This document shows, piece after piece, positions 1 to 7,047 of a stretch of DNA of 64,000 bases. The stretch covers positions 558,001-622,000 of the forward strand of contig JAEYAW010000030.1 in assembly GCA_023404675.1 (NCBI GenBank), given 5' to 3'. The notes below the pieces were generated by a model. It did no database searches. It worked only from the letters and a program-made list of their open reading frames with translations, and was not told the origin of the DNA. This stretch comes from Pseudomonadota bacterium (GTDB lineage: Bacteria; Pseudomonadota; Alphaproteobacteria; Rhizobiales; Xanthobacteraceae). Each line of letters starts with the position of its first letter. The stretch's first letter is position 1. The position numbers were made by a program, and so were the translations under genes.

Positions 1-122
1 TGACGTGGCCGCAGCCGGGCATGTACTGGGTCAACGCCTCGGTTCAGGACGCCAAGGCGACCATCGCGAACGCGCAGCGCCGCGCCAGCTACACCACGAC
101 GCTTGAGGTTCTGCCGCAGTAA
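1..122 (+). CDS. C-terminal end of a DUF4198-type periplasmic protein (partial)
   Basis: Only the last 39 codons are in the window; the open frame starts at base 3 and ends with TAA at 120-122. The visible tail has an aromatic GMYWVNA stretch followed by RRASYTTTLEVLPQ, which resembles the C-terminus of DUF4198 proteins, periplasmic domains often encoded beside TonB receptors, PepSY proteins and ApbE. It sits directly upstream of an apbE-like gene on the same strand (13 bp gap), which supports this. Function of the family is unclear; a role in metal handling is inferred from context. With so little sequence the family call is moderate. Confidence 0.55.
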   Translation, partial: TWPQPGMYWVNASVQDAKATIANAQRRASYTTTLEVLPQ

Positions 123-135
123 GCGGCGGCACGAC

Positions 136-1173
136 ATGACGCCAGGCGACCTTATGCAGAGGGACAGGCTCGCGCGGCGGGTCGCCATCCCTCTGCATGT
201 TCGCCCCGACTGCACACGCCCCCCGGCCGGGGAGCTCCACAGGATCGGCGGCCCGACCATGGGCACGTCATGGTCGGTGACATATGCGGATCTGCGCGCC
301 CGCACGCATTTGCTTCAGGTCGTGTCGAACATGCTCGCCGTCGTGATCCGGCAGATGAGCACCTGGGAGCCAACGTCTGTCGTCAGCCGGATCAACGCCA
401 CCGCCGGACGGAGCGCATGGCACGACGTGCCGACCGAGTTCGCAACCGTCCTGTCCTGCGCACTGCGGATCGCGGCCGAAACCGGCGGCGCTTATGATCC
501 GGCAGTCGGCCGTCTGGTCGATCTGTGGGGCTTCGGCCCGCCGGGGCGGCGCGGCCCGCCTTCATCCTCCGAGCTGAAAACCGCGCATGTCGAATCTGCG
601 TGGAAACGGGTGGAGTTCGACGCCCCCAACGGCCGCGTGCGCCTGCGTGAGGGCGCACGGCTTGACCTGTCATCCATCGCCAAGGGTTTTGCGGTCGATC
701 TCGTGGCGCAGGCGCTGCGGCGCGACGGCATCGATCACTGCCTCGTCGAAATCGGCGGCGAACTGCGCGGCGCGGGCGTCAAGCCGGACGGCCTGCCATG
801 GTGGGTGCGGATCGATCCCGGATACGGCGGCCTGCGCGAAGAGCGACACCCGCTGGTCGCGCTTCACGATCTGTCGATCGCGACCTCGGGCAGCGAGCGC
901 TCTTTCACGGCGCGGGGCCAACGCTATTGCCACACCATCGATCCACGCACCGGGATGCCGATCGATAACGGCACCATCTCCGCCAGCGTCCTGCATCCGT
1001 CCTGCATGGAGGCGGACGGCTATGCCACCGCCATGATGGTGATGCGCCCTGACGAGGCGATGGCCTTCGCCGACCGGCACCAGCTGGCTGTCGCCCTGCT
1101 TCACGAAACCGACGCGGATGCCCCGGCCGAGCGTATCAGCACAGCGCTCGCGCAGATGATCGACGAGGACTGA
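136..1173 (+). CDS. apbE: ApbE-type FAD:protein FMN transferase
   Basis: ApbE enzymes cleave FAD and attach FMN covalently to a threonine of a target flavoprotein, usually on the periplasmic side, with Mg2+. About 345 residues, the usual length. Motifs in order: GGPTMGTSWSV near the N-terminus, DPAVGRLVDLWGFG, DLSSIAKGFAVD (FAD binding), EIGGELR, CHTIDPRTGMPI, and EADGYATAMMVM, the Mg-binding Asp/Thr segment near the C-terminus. ATG at 136 is chosen because the longer TTG-started frame overlaps the upstream stop; ATG at 154 is also possible. No obvious signal peptide or lipobox is seen, which is unusual for a periplasmic ApbE. The gene follows the DUF4198 end and converges on the PiuC-like gene, placing it in an iron-related block. 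The flavoprotein target is not visible here. Confidence 0.88.
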   Translation: MTPGDLMQRDRLARRVAIPLHVRPDCTRPPAGELHRIGGPTMGTSWSVTYADLRARTHLLQVVSNMLAVVIRQMSTWEPTSVVSRINATAGRSAWHDVPTEFATVLSCALRIAAETGGAYDPAVGRLVDLWGFGPPGRRGPPSSSELKTAHVESAWKRVEFDAPNGRVRLREGARLDLSSIAKGFAVDLVAQALRRDGIDHCLVEIGGELRGAGVKPDGLPWWVRIDPGYGGLREERHPLVALHDLSIATSGSERSFTARGQRYCHTIDPRTGMPIDNGTISASVLHPSCMEADGYATAMMVMRPDEAMAFADRHQLAVALLHETDADAPAERISTALAQMIDED

Positions 1174-1208
1174 AGCGCGCCGACTTCACCTCGCGCAGAC
1201 AGCGCGGA

Positions 1209-1895
1209 TCACACCTCCGCCCATTGGCGGAGGAGATTATGATAGACCGCCGTCAGCGACACCACCGACGGATGCCCGGGATGGTCGCCGTTCAGGCGGA
1301 TGATCGACATGTCGAGATCGAACAGCAGCGCCCGCCTCGACACCTCCGGCACGAGGCTCTGGGTCCAGAAGAACGACGCCACCCGCGAACCGCGCGTGAC
1401 CGGTGTCACGTGATGCACGCTGGTCGCCGGATAAATCACGAGATCGCCGGCGGGCAGTTTCACCGAATGCGCGCCATAGGTATCCTCGACCACCAGTTCA
1501 CCGCCGTCGTATTCATCCGGCGACGACAGAAACAACGTGGTGGAGACGTCCGTGCGAAGATGCTCGCCCGTCTCGGGATGAACGCGGATCGAGCTGTCGA
1601 CGTGGGAGCCGAAGGTCATCTGCCCTTCCGCGTCGTAGCGGTTGAACATCGGCGGGTAAATCGTCTTCGGCAAGACCGCCGAGGTGAACAGCGGCGAGCG
1701 GTTGAGCGCGCTCAACACCATCTCGCCGAGCTCCTGCGCCTCCGGAGAGGATTCCGGCAATTGCAGATTCTTCTTCACCTGCCCGGCCTGATGCCCGGCG
1801 GTGGCGCGGCCGTCCACCCAGTTCGCCCCGTCCATCACCTCGCGGCAGCGGCGCACCTGATCCGGCGTCAGGACCTCGGGGACATGCAGCAGCAC
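1209..1895 (-). CDS. PiuC/YbiX-type Fe(II)/2-oxoglutarate dioxygenase (PKHD-type hydroxylase)
   Basis: 228 residues, the family's normal length. Cupin-fold Fe(II)/2OG oxygenase with iron ligands His98 and Asp100 in FGSHVDSS and distal His161 in SVHHVTPVTRGSR, where the following Arg binds 2-oxoglutarate. The N-terminal part matches the PiuC/YbiX architecture, including VKKNLQLP. These genes are nearly always beside TonB-dependent siderophore receptors (piuA-piuC, fiu-ybiX), and here the receptor gene lies 122 bp upstream on the same strand. The physiological substrate is not settled for the family; a role in processing siderophore- or catechol-type ligands is inferred. Probably iron-repressed with the receptor, although a hairpin sits between the two genes. 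Confidence 0.9.
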   Translation of the reverse strand: MLLHVPEVLTPDQVRRCREVMDGANWVDGRATAGHQAGQVKKNLQLPESSPEAQELGEMVLSALNRSPLFTSAVLPKTIYPPMFNRYDAEGQMTFGSHVDSSIRVHPETGEHLRTDVSTTLFLSSPDEYDGGELVVEDTYGAHSVKLPAGDLVIYPATSVHHVTPVTRGSRVASFFWTQSLVPEVSRRALLFDLDMSIIRLNGDHPGHPSVVSLTAVYHNLLRQWAEV

Positions 1896-1963
1896 CTTAT
1901 CTCTCCACGCCTATGACGACACTTGCAGCAGACGCTCGCGAAGCAGAACGCCTGCAATGAGAA

Positions 1964-1989
1964 TGGCCGGTGCCTCGTGACACCGGCCA
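1964..1989 (-). terminator. Hairpin between receptor and dioxygenase genes
   Basis: A perfect 9-bp inverted repeat (TGGCCGGTG / CACCGGCCA) with an 8-nt loop lies just after the TonB receptor stop codon. Reading on the minus strand it is followed only by TTCTCATT, so it is a weak terminator or a transcript-stabilising/attenuating hairpin that could lower expression of the downstream dioxygenase gene relative to the receptor. Confidence 0.5.
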
Positions 1990-2017
1990 CCATCAGCCAG
2001 ACTCATGGTCTGCGGGA

Positions 2018-4429
2018 TCAGAACGTCGCCTTGGCCGTCAGCGCCACGTAGCGGCCCGTGCCGGGGATGCCATAGCCCGCACCCGCTGCCGATTCGTAAT
2101 AGAACGTATCGGCGATGTTGTAGACGTTGAGCTGCATCAGCAGGTTCGGGTTGACCTGATAGGAGGCCATCGCGTCGAACCGCCAGTAATCGGGGATCAT
2201 GCCGTTGTTGGCCACGCTGGTCCAGCGCTTGTCGACATAGAACGCACCGCCACCGATGGTGATCGCGGGGGTGATCGCATAGGTCGTGAACACCGAGAAC
2301 GAGTTCTTCGGCGTCATGCCAAGCTCGTTCCCGACATTCGCGACGGTCAGCGAGTTCAGCACCGTGGATTCCAGATAGGCGTAGCCGCCAAACACCGACC
2401 ATTCGTTGGTGATCTTCCCCGTCGCGCCGATCTCGAAGCCGCGCACGCGGGTATCGCCGATCGCCACGTATTGGGGCGCGGTGCTGGTGCCCTGGTTCTC
2501 ATAGTCGCCAGTCTTCTTGATCTGGAATACCGAGGCGCTCAGCGTCAACCGCTTGTCCAGGATCTCGGCCTTGGCGCCGACTTCGTCGATTTCCGACTTC
2601 ACCGGATCGAGCGACTGCTGGCCGTTCGCGAGCGTCAGGAACTCGGCCGGCGGATTCGCCGATGTGCCGTGCATATAATAGATGCTCGAATATTCGGTGG
2701 GGTGGAACACGACGCCCGCGCGGTAGGACACAAAATTGTTGTCCGCATTGAGCGTCGCGAAGCCCGAGTTCAGGCCGGTGGCGCGGGTGATCGTGTACGA
2801 GGTCACATCGGTCTTGAAGTTGTCGAAGCGCACGCCGCCCAGCAATTCCAGCCACTGCGTGATCTTGATCTGATCCTGCAGATAGACACCCGCCGCGGTC
2901 GCGTTCGATTCCACCGCGGACGACGTCGCGGCCAGCGTCCCACCGAGATAGGGGTTGGGATTGAGCACATTGATGCGACCGTCATCGGTGATGTTGGTGC
3001 GGTACTGCTTGCGGTCCTCGTAGGAGATTTCCGCGCCGACCAGCACATTGTGCTCAAGGATGCCGGTGTTGAACTTGGCGGTCAGGTCGCTGACATTGCT
3101 GACGAGCTGGTTCGTCGTCTGGTTCTGGAAATGGTTGGTGTTGGCGATCCAGACATTGCCGAGGAAGGTCGTCGGCAGCAGCGGGTTGGTCGGCGTCGAC
3201 AGGCGCGTGCCGCCGACAGGCGCATTCCAGAGGTTCGACGTCGTCGTGCCGAAGCCGGAGAGCTGCACCGGGCGGGTGCGGTTGAACCGGTCGACGTAGG
3301 AAAAGCCCGTGATGTTGGTGAACTTCACGCCCGGAACGATGTCGAACTCGTACTTGTTGTTGAGCGTGTGCGCATCGGTCTGTTCGGTATCCGGAAGAGC
3401 CGGATTGACCGAGCCGTAATAAGTGTTACGCGACACCGGCGCAGGCTGGCGATAGCTCGTGCCGAAATATTCGCCGGGCAGCAGGATGATGCCCCGGTCC
3501 GGAACGATATCGTCCTTCTGATAGATGTAGCTCAGCGTGTCCTTCATCTGATCGTTGATCTTGTAAGACACGGATGGCGCCACGCCGAGCCGCTGGGTGT
3601 TGGTGAAATCGCGCCCCGCGACCTCGCTGTAGTTGCCCATGACGATCAGGCGGGTTGCCCAGTCGCCATAGGCGCGGTTGAAATCGACCGTCGCGCGAAC
3701 GCCCGGGGACGACGACGCGGTCCCCTCAAGGATGGTGAAATCCCGATACTGCGGCAGCTTCGATACGAGATTGATCACGCCGCCGGTCGAGCCGCGACCG
3801 AACAGGAACGACGACGGTCCCTTGTAGACCTCGACCCGGTCGATCGCGAAGGTGTCGCGGAAATACCAACCCGGATCGCGAATGCCGTCGCGGTACACGT
3901 CGTTGCGCGCGGAGTAGCCGCGGATCGTGATGTTGTCGCCCTGGGTACCGCCCTCGCCCGCCGAGAAGGTGATGCCAGGCACGTTGCGGAGAGCTTCCTG
4001 CACGGTGGTGGTGCGCTGATCCTGCATCAGCTGCTGCGTGACCACGTTGACGGTCTGCGGCGTGTTCAGGAACGGAACCGGATAGCGCGACGAACTGCTC
4101 TGCGTGGGCGTCCGGTAGCCGGCAACACCCGAACCATCACCAAGCGCGGGCGCGTTGGAGGCCGCATCGTTCGGCGCGGCGACGCGCGGTCCCGGCGCAA
4201 CCGGCGCGCGGCGCACCTGCTGGCGCTTGGCCTGACGCTTGGGCGCGGTGACGCGGACCTGCGGAAGATCGCTGCTGACGGGAGCCGATTGTGCATCCGC
4301 CGAGTCGGGCAACAGCATCACCGAAGCGATGCCGAGCGTGGCCTTCCCCCAACCGAAGCGCGCGTAAAACGGCGCAGACGTCTTGCTGTCGGATTGTTCA
4401 CTGTCGTTACGCGTCAGGTGGATCGCCAT
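2018..4429 (-). CDS. TonB-dependent siderophore receptor (Fiu/PiuA-like)
   Basis: Outer-membrane ligand-gated importer, 803 residues from the chosen ATG (4427-4429), which is followed by a hydrophobic signal segment ending ...PDSADA at about residue 46. A TonB box-like segment (DLPQVRVTAP) is at about 54-63. The plug domain contains NVVTQQLMQDQ, LRNVPGITFSAGEGG, ITIRGYSARNDVYRDGIRD and EVYKGPSSFLFGRGSTGG, typical of catecholate/hydroxamate siderophore receptors. The rest is a 22-strand barrel ending in the aromatic VALTAKATF signature for BAM recognition. It is divergent from exbB-exbD-tonB and upstream of the PiuC-like gene, so the transport and energising parts sit together. The actual ligand cannot be read from sequence; Fiu-type catecholate or monomeric catechol uptake is the closest analogy. 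Confidence 0.93.
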   Translation of the reverse strand: MAIHLTRNDSEQSDSKTSAPFYARFGWGKATLGIASVMLLPDSADAQSAPVSSDLPQVRVTAPKRQAKRQQVRRAPVAPGPRVAAPNDAASNAPALGDGSGVAGYRTPTQSSSSRYPVPFLNTPQTVNVVTQQLMQDQRTTTVQEALRNVPGITFSAGEGGTQGDNITIRGYSARNDVYRDGIRDPGWYFRDTFAIDRVEVYKGPSSFLFGRGSTGGVINLVSKLPQYRDFTILEGTASSSPGVRATVDFNRAYGDWATRLIVMGNYSEVAGRDFTNTQRLGVAPSVSYKINDQMKDTLSYIYQKDDIVPDRGIILLPGEYFGTSYRQPAPVSRNTYYGSVNPALPDTEQTDAHTLNNKYEFDIVPGVKFTNITGFSYVDRFNRTRPVQLSGFGTTTSNLWNAPVGGTRLSTPTNPLLPTTFLGNVWIANTNHFQNQTTNQLVSNVSDLTAKFNTGILEHNVLVGAEISYEDRKQYRTNITDDGRINVLNPNPYLGGTLAATSSAVESNATAAGVYLQDQIKITQWLELLGGVRFDNFKTDVTSYTITRATGLNSGFATLNADNNFVSYRAGVVFHPTEYSSIYYMHGTSANPPAEFLTLANGQQSLDPVKSEIDEVGAKAEILDKRLTLSASVFQIKKTGDYENQGTSTAPQYVAIGDTRVRGFEIGATGKITNEWSVFGGYAYLESTVLNSLTVANVGNELGMTPKNSFSVFTTYAITPAITIGGGAFYVDKRWTSVANNGMIPDYWRFDAMASYQVNPNLLMQLNVYNIADTFYYESAAGAGYGIPGTGRYVALTAKATF

Positions 4430-4824
4430 GCCCCATTTCCCCAAAAAGCGCGCGATACAAACCCGATGCGATATGACGCAGCGCGGCAGATCGACGCTCG
4501 CAAGTCTTACCGGCGGCACGAAACACACCGCAACAAAAATGGCGGAAAATTTGAGGGCTTCTAGAGAGCGCCGCGCACGGCCCGGGGCGGCCTCGACGCT
4601 ATACCGATTCTAAATTGTGGCGTGTTTGCTGCTTTGCGTCATGGCGCGCAACGCGATAGGACAACCGCTGACAATTGAAGGCAAACGGTCTGGACGGCGC
4701 GGTACGAAGCCGAGGATGCCTTGATCCTCGCGGGGCGCATCCCACTGTCCTCTGGCAGATATCAGACGGGATTTTGGTTGGCGATGCGGCGTTTCGTCAT
4801 CCTCCCGCCGAACGATTGTAACTG
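4430..4824. promoter_or_regulatory. Divergent intergenic region between receptor and exbB
   Basis: 395 bp without a gene, separating the receptor (leftward) from exbBD-tonB (rightward). It must hold both promoters. The only regulator-like element seen is GATTCTAAAT at 4607-4616, one good half of the TTCTAAA-type arm of the Irr iron-control element known from Bradyrhizobium, without a convincing second arm. TTCTAGAG at 4559-4566 is another weak match. No strong -35/-10 pair could be assigned by eye. Confidence 0.35.
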
Positions 4825-5778
4825 ATGATGACAAATTCGGAACCTCCGCTTCGTGGCGTCGCGATCATGTCGCGCCTAATGTCGCGCCTCATGGCCGTGA
4901 GCATGGCCTGCGTGCTGCTCGCCGGCGTTTCGCCCTCCCAGGCGCAGAATTCCTCGCCGCCGGCACTGGCCCCGCCAGCCGTGTCGCCGGCCCCCGCGGC
5001 TCAGACGCTTCCACCTGCTGCCCCGCCTCTGGCCGCACCCGCCATACCGCAACAGCCCGTCGAGACGCCGGAACCCGACCTTCCGCACGATCTTTCGCCC
5101 ATCGGCATGTTCATGGCCGCCGACATCGTCGTGAAATCGATCATGACGGCGCTGGCCTTCGCCTCGGTCCTGACCTGGTCGATCTGGCTGGCGAAGGTGC
5201 TTGAGCTGATGAGCGTGCGCCGCCGGTCGCGCCGCGATTATGAGATCATCGCCCAGTCCGCGACGATGAGCGAGGCCGAAGCCAAGCTGCGCAACTCAGA
5301 AAGCGATGTGGCGATACTGTGCCGCGCGGCCGCGAGCGAAATCCGCCGCTCGGCCAATGCCATCAATCCGGACGGCCTGCGCGAGCGCATCGGATCGCTG
5401 TTCCACCGCATCGAGGCGGCCGCCGGCCGCCGCATGACGCGCGGCACCGGCATCCTTGCGACCATCGGCTCGACCGGACCCTTCATCGGCCTGTTCGGCA
5501 CGGTGTGGGGCATCATGAACTCGTTCATCGGAATTTCGAAGTCGCAGACGACCAACCTCGCGGTGGTCGCGCCGGGCATCGCCGAGGCGCTGCTCGCCAC
5601 CGCGCTCGGCCTCGTCGCCGCGATCCCGGCGGTGATGATCTTCAACATGTTCGCCCGCTCGATCACCGGCTACCGGGCTCTGCTCGGCGACGCATCGGCC
5701 GAACTGATGCGCATGGTGAGCCGCGATCTCGATCACGGTCTCCTGACCCGCGCGGCCTTGCGCGCGGCTGCGGAATAA
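4825..5778 (+). CDS. exbB: TonB-system proton channel subunit ExbB
   Basis: Inner-membrane proton channel component that with ExbD energises TonB. 317 residues: a signal-like hydrophobic N-terminus (about 15-40), a Pro/Ala-rich periplasmic stretch (about 45-90), then the three ExbB membrane segments: around 97-130, then TIGSTGPFIGLFGTVWG and the segment around PGIAEALLATALGLVAAIPA, which together form the conserved MotA/TolQ/ExbB core. The N-terminal extension is typical of alphaproteobacterial ExbB. Start codon is uncertain: ATG 4825, ATG 4828 or ATG 4867 are all possible and none has a strong Shine-Dalgarno. First gene of exbB-exbD-tonB, 15 bp before exbD, divergent from a siderophore receptor. 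Confidence 0.93.
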   Translation: MMTNSEPPLRGVAIMSRLMSRLMAVSMACVLLAGVSPSQAQNSSPPALAPPAVSPAPAAQTLPPAAPPLAAPAIPQQPVETPEPDLPHDLSPIGMFMAADIVVKSIMTALAFASVLTWSIWLAKVLELMSVRRRSRRDYEIIAQSATMSEAEAKLRNSESDVAILCRAAASEIRRSANAINPDGLRERIGSLFHRIEAAAGRRMTRGTGILATIGSTGPFIGLFGTVWGIMNSFIGISKSQTTNLAVVAPGIAEALLATALGLVAAIPAVMIFNMFARSITGYRALLGDASAELMRMVSRDLDHGLLTRAALRAAAE

Positions 5779-5793
5779 GCGGGAGACGCGGCG

Positions 5794-6225
5794 ATGGGAG
5801 CCCAGTTGCAGCAATCGTCGTCGGAGGACGAACTCCAGCAGGTGGCCGACATCAACGTCACGCCTTTCATCGACGTGATCCTGGTGCTTCTGATCATTTT
5901 CATGATCGCCGCGCCGCTCGCCACAGTCGATATCCCGGTGGATCTGCCCGCCTCCACGGCGGTGCGCCAGCCGCGTCCCGACAAGCCCATCTTCGTCACG
6001 CTGAAGGCCGACAAGACGCTTGCCGTCGGCGAGACGCCTGTGTCGCAGGCCATGCTGCCCGGCGCATTGCATCAGGTCACGACGGGCGATCACGCCAAGC
6101 GCATTTTCGTGCGCGCCGACAAGACCGTGCCTTACGGGGATGTCATGGCGCTGATGAACGATCTGCGCGCCTCGGGGTATCTGAAGATCGCCCTCGTGGG
6201 CCTTGAAGGACCGGCCCACCCATGA
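5794..6225 (+). CDS. exbD: TonB-system subunit ExbD
   Basis: 143 residues; single N-terminal membrane helix with the essential proton-carrying aspartate, Asp27 in VTPFIDVILVLL, then a periplasmic domain. DINVTPFIDVILVLLIIFMI is the ExbD/TolR signature. A GGGAGA ribosome site lies 8 bases before the ATG. The stop overlaps the tonB start in an ATGA arrangement, indicating translational coupling. Works with ExbB in the inner membrane to transmit proton-motive force to TonB. Confidence 0.95.
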   Translation: MGAQLQQSSSEDELQQVADINVTPFIDVILVLLIIFMIAAPLATVDIPVDLPASTAVRQPRPDKPIFVTLKADKTLAVGETPVSQAMLPGALHQVTTGDHAKRIFVRADKTVPYGDVMALMNDLRASGYLKIALVGLEGPAHP

Positions 6226-7037
6226 GTGTCTTCCGGCTCAGCGACGGTCCGACTCGCGGCGACCTCGTCAGATGGACCGCATGCTTCGTGCTCATCCTCG
6301 GCATCCACGGCGGCGTGGCGGCGGCGCTCGTCATGAATCACAACGTGATCGATGGCGACGTGATCGACACCTCCGACGCGGTCGAGGTGGACTTCACCAC
6401 CGAAGCCTTCCAGGAGGCGGTCGCGCGCGACATCGCGCCCGGCGAGGAGCAGGTACAGACCGACGCGGCTCCCCCGCCGCAGGAAGAGACCGTCGAGAAG
6501 AAGACCGAGCCGGAGGTCGAGCCGCAACCGGAATTGCCGCCGCAGCCGACGCAGGAAGCCGAGAAACTCCCGCCGTTGCCGCAGGTCGAGAATCCGGAGG
6601 TCGCACTCACCGCTGCGACGCCGCCGCCGAAGAAGGAAGTGGAAGAGGACAAGAAGGAAGACGACGTCAAAAAGGTCGCGGTCACTTCTCCCCCTCTCGT
6701 CACCGCCTCGACCACCACCGCGCCAACCATCCAGATGGTCCGCACCGGCTCGGTCATCAGCTGGAAAAGCAAACTGGCGCGGCACCTTCAGCGCAACAAG
6801 CGCTATCCGTCGGCCGCGCAGGCGCGCCGCGAATTTGGCACGGCGAAAGTCTCCTTCGTCGTGGACAGGCAGGGCCACATCCTGTCCAGCAAGATCGTCC
6901 AGAGCAGCGGCTCCGTCTCATTGGACGAGGAAACCCTGGCGCTCCTGCAACGCGCCCAGCCGCTGCCGACGCCGCCGACCGACGTGCCGGGAACGCAGTT
7001 CGCCTTCTCCGTGCCGGTGCGCTTCGACCTGAAGTGA
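6222..7037 (+). CDS. tonB: Energy-transducing protein TonB
   Basis: 271 residues with the standard TonB plan: short cytoplasmic N-terminus, one membrane anchor (about 18-38, containing HGGVAAALVM with the conserved His), a long Pro/Glu/Lys-rich periplasm-spanning section (about 80-150), and a C-terminal TonB domain from YPSAAQARREFGTAKVSFVV to the end with the LQRAQPLPTPP segment. Couples the ExbB-ExbD motor to TonB boxes of outer-membrane receptors such as the one encoded divergently. Start overlaps exbD stop (ATGA). The next gene, a SecA paralogue, begins 10 bp after the stop. Confidence 0.95.
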   Translation: MSVFRLSDGPTRGDLVRWTACFVLILGIHGGVAAALVMNHNVIDGDVIDTSDAVEVDFTTEAFQEAVARDIAPGEEQVQTDAAPPPQEETVEKKTEPEVEPQPELPPQPTQEAEKLPPLPQVENPEVALTAATPPPKKEVEEDKKEDDVKKVAVTSPPLVTASTTTAPTIQMVRTGSVISWKSKLARHLQRNKRYPSAAQARREFGTAKVSFVVDRQGHILSSKIVQSSGSVSLDEETLALLQRAQPLPTPPTDVPGTQFAFSVPVRFDLK

Positions 7038-7047
7038 GCATGGACGC

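Noticed and set aside
1970..4564. Open frame of more than 850 codons antisense to the TonB receptor
   Set aside because: Arg/Val/Asp-rich low-complexity translation typical of antisense frames in GC-rich DNA; the receptor on the opposite strand is unmistakable.
4559..4616. Complete Irr (ICE) or Fur box upstream of the receptor
   Set aside because: Only single half-sites are visible (GATTCTAAAT, TTCTAGAG); no second arm at the correct spacing, so kept only as a weak hint.
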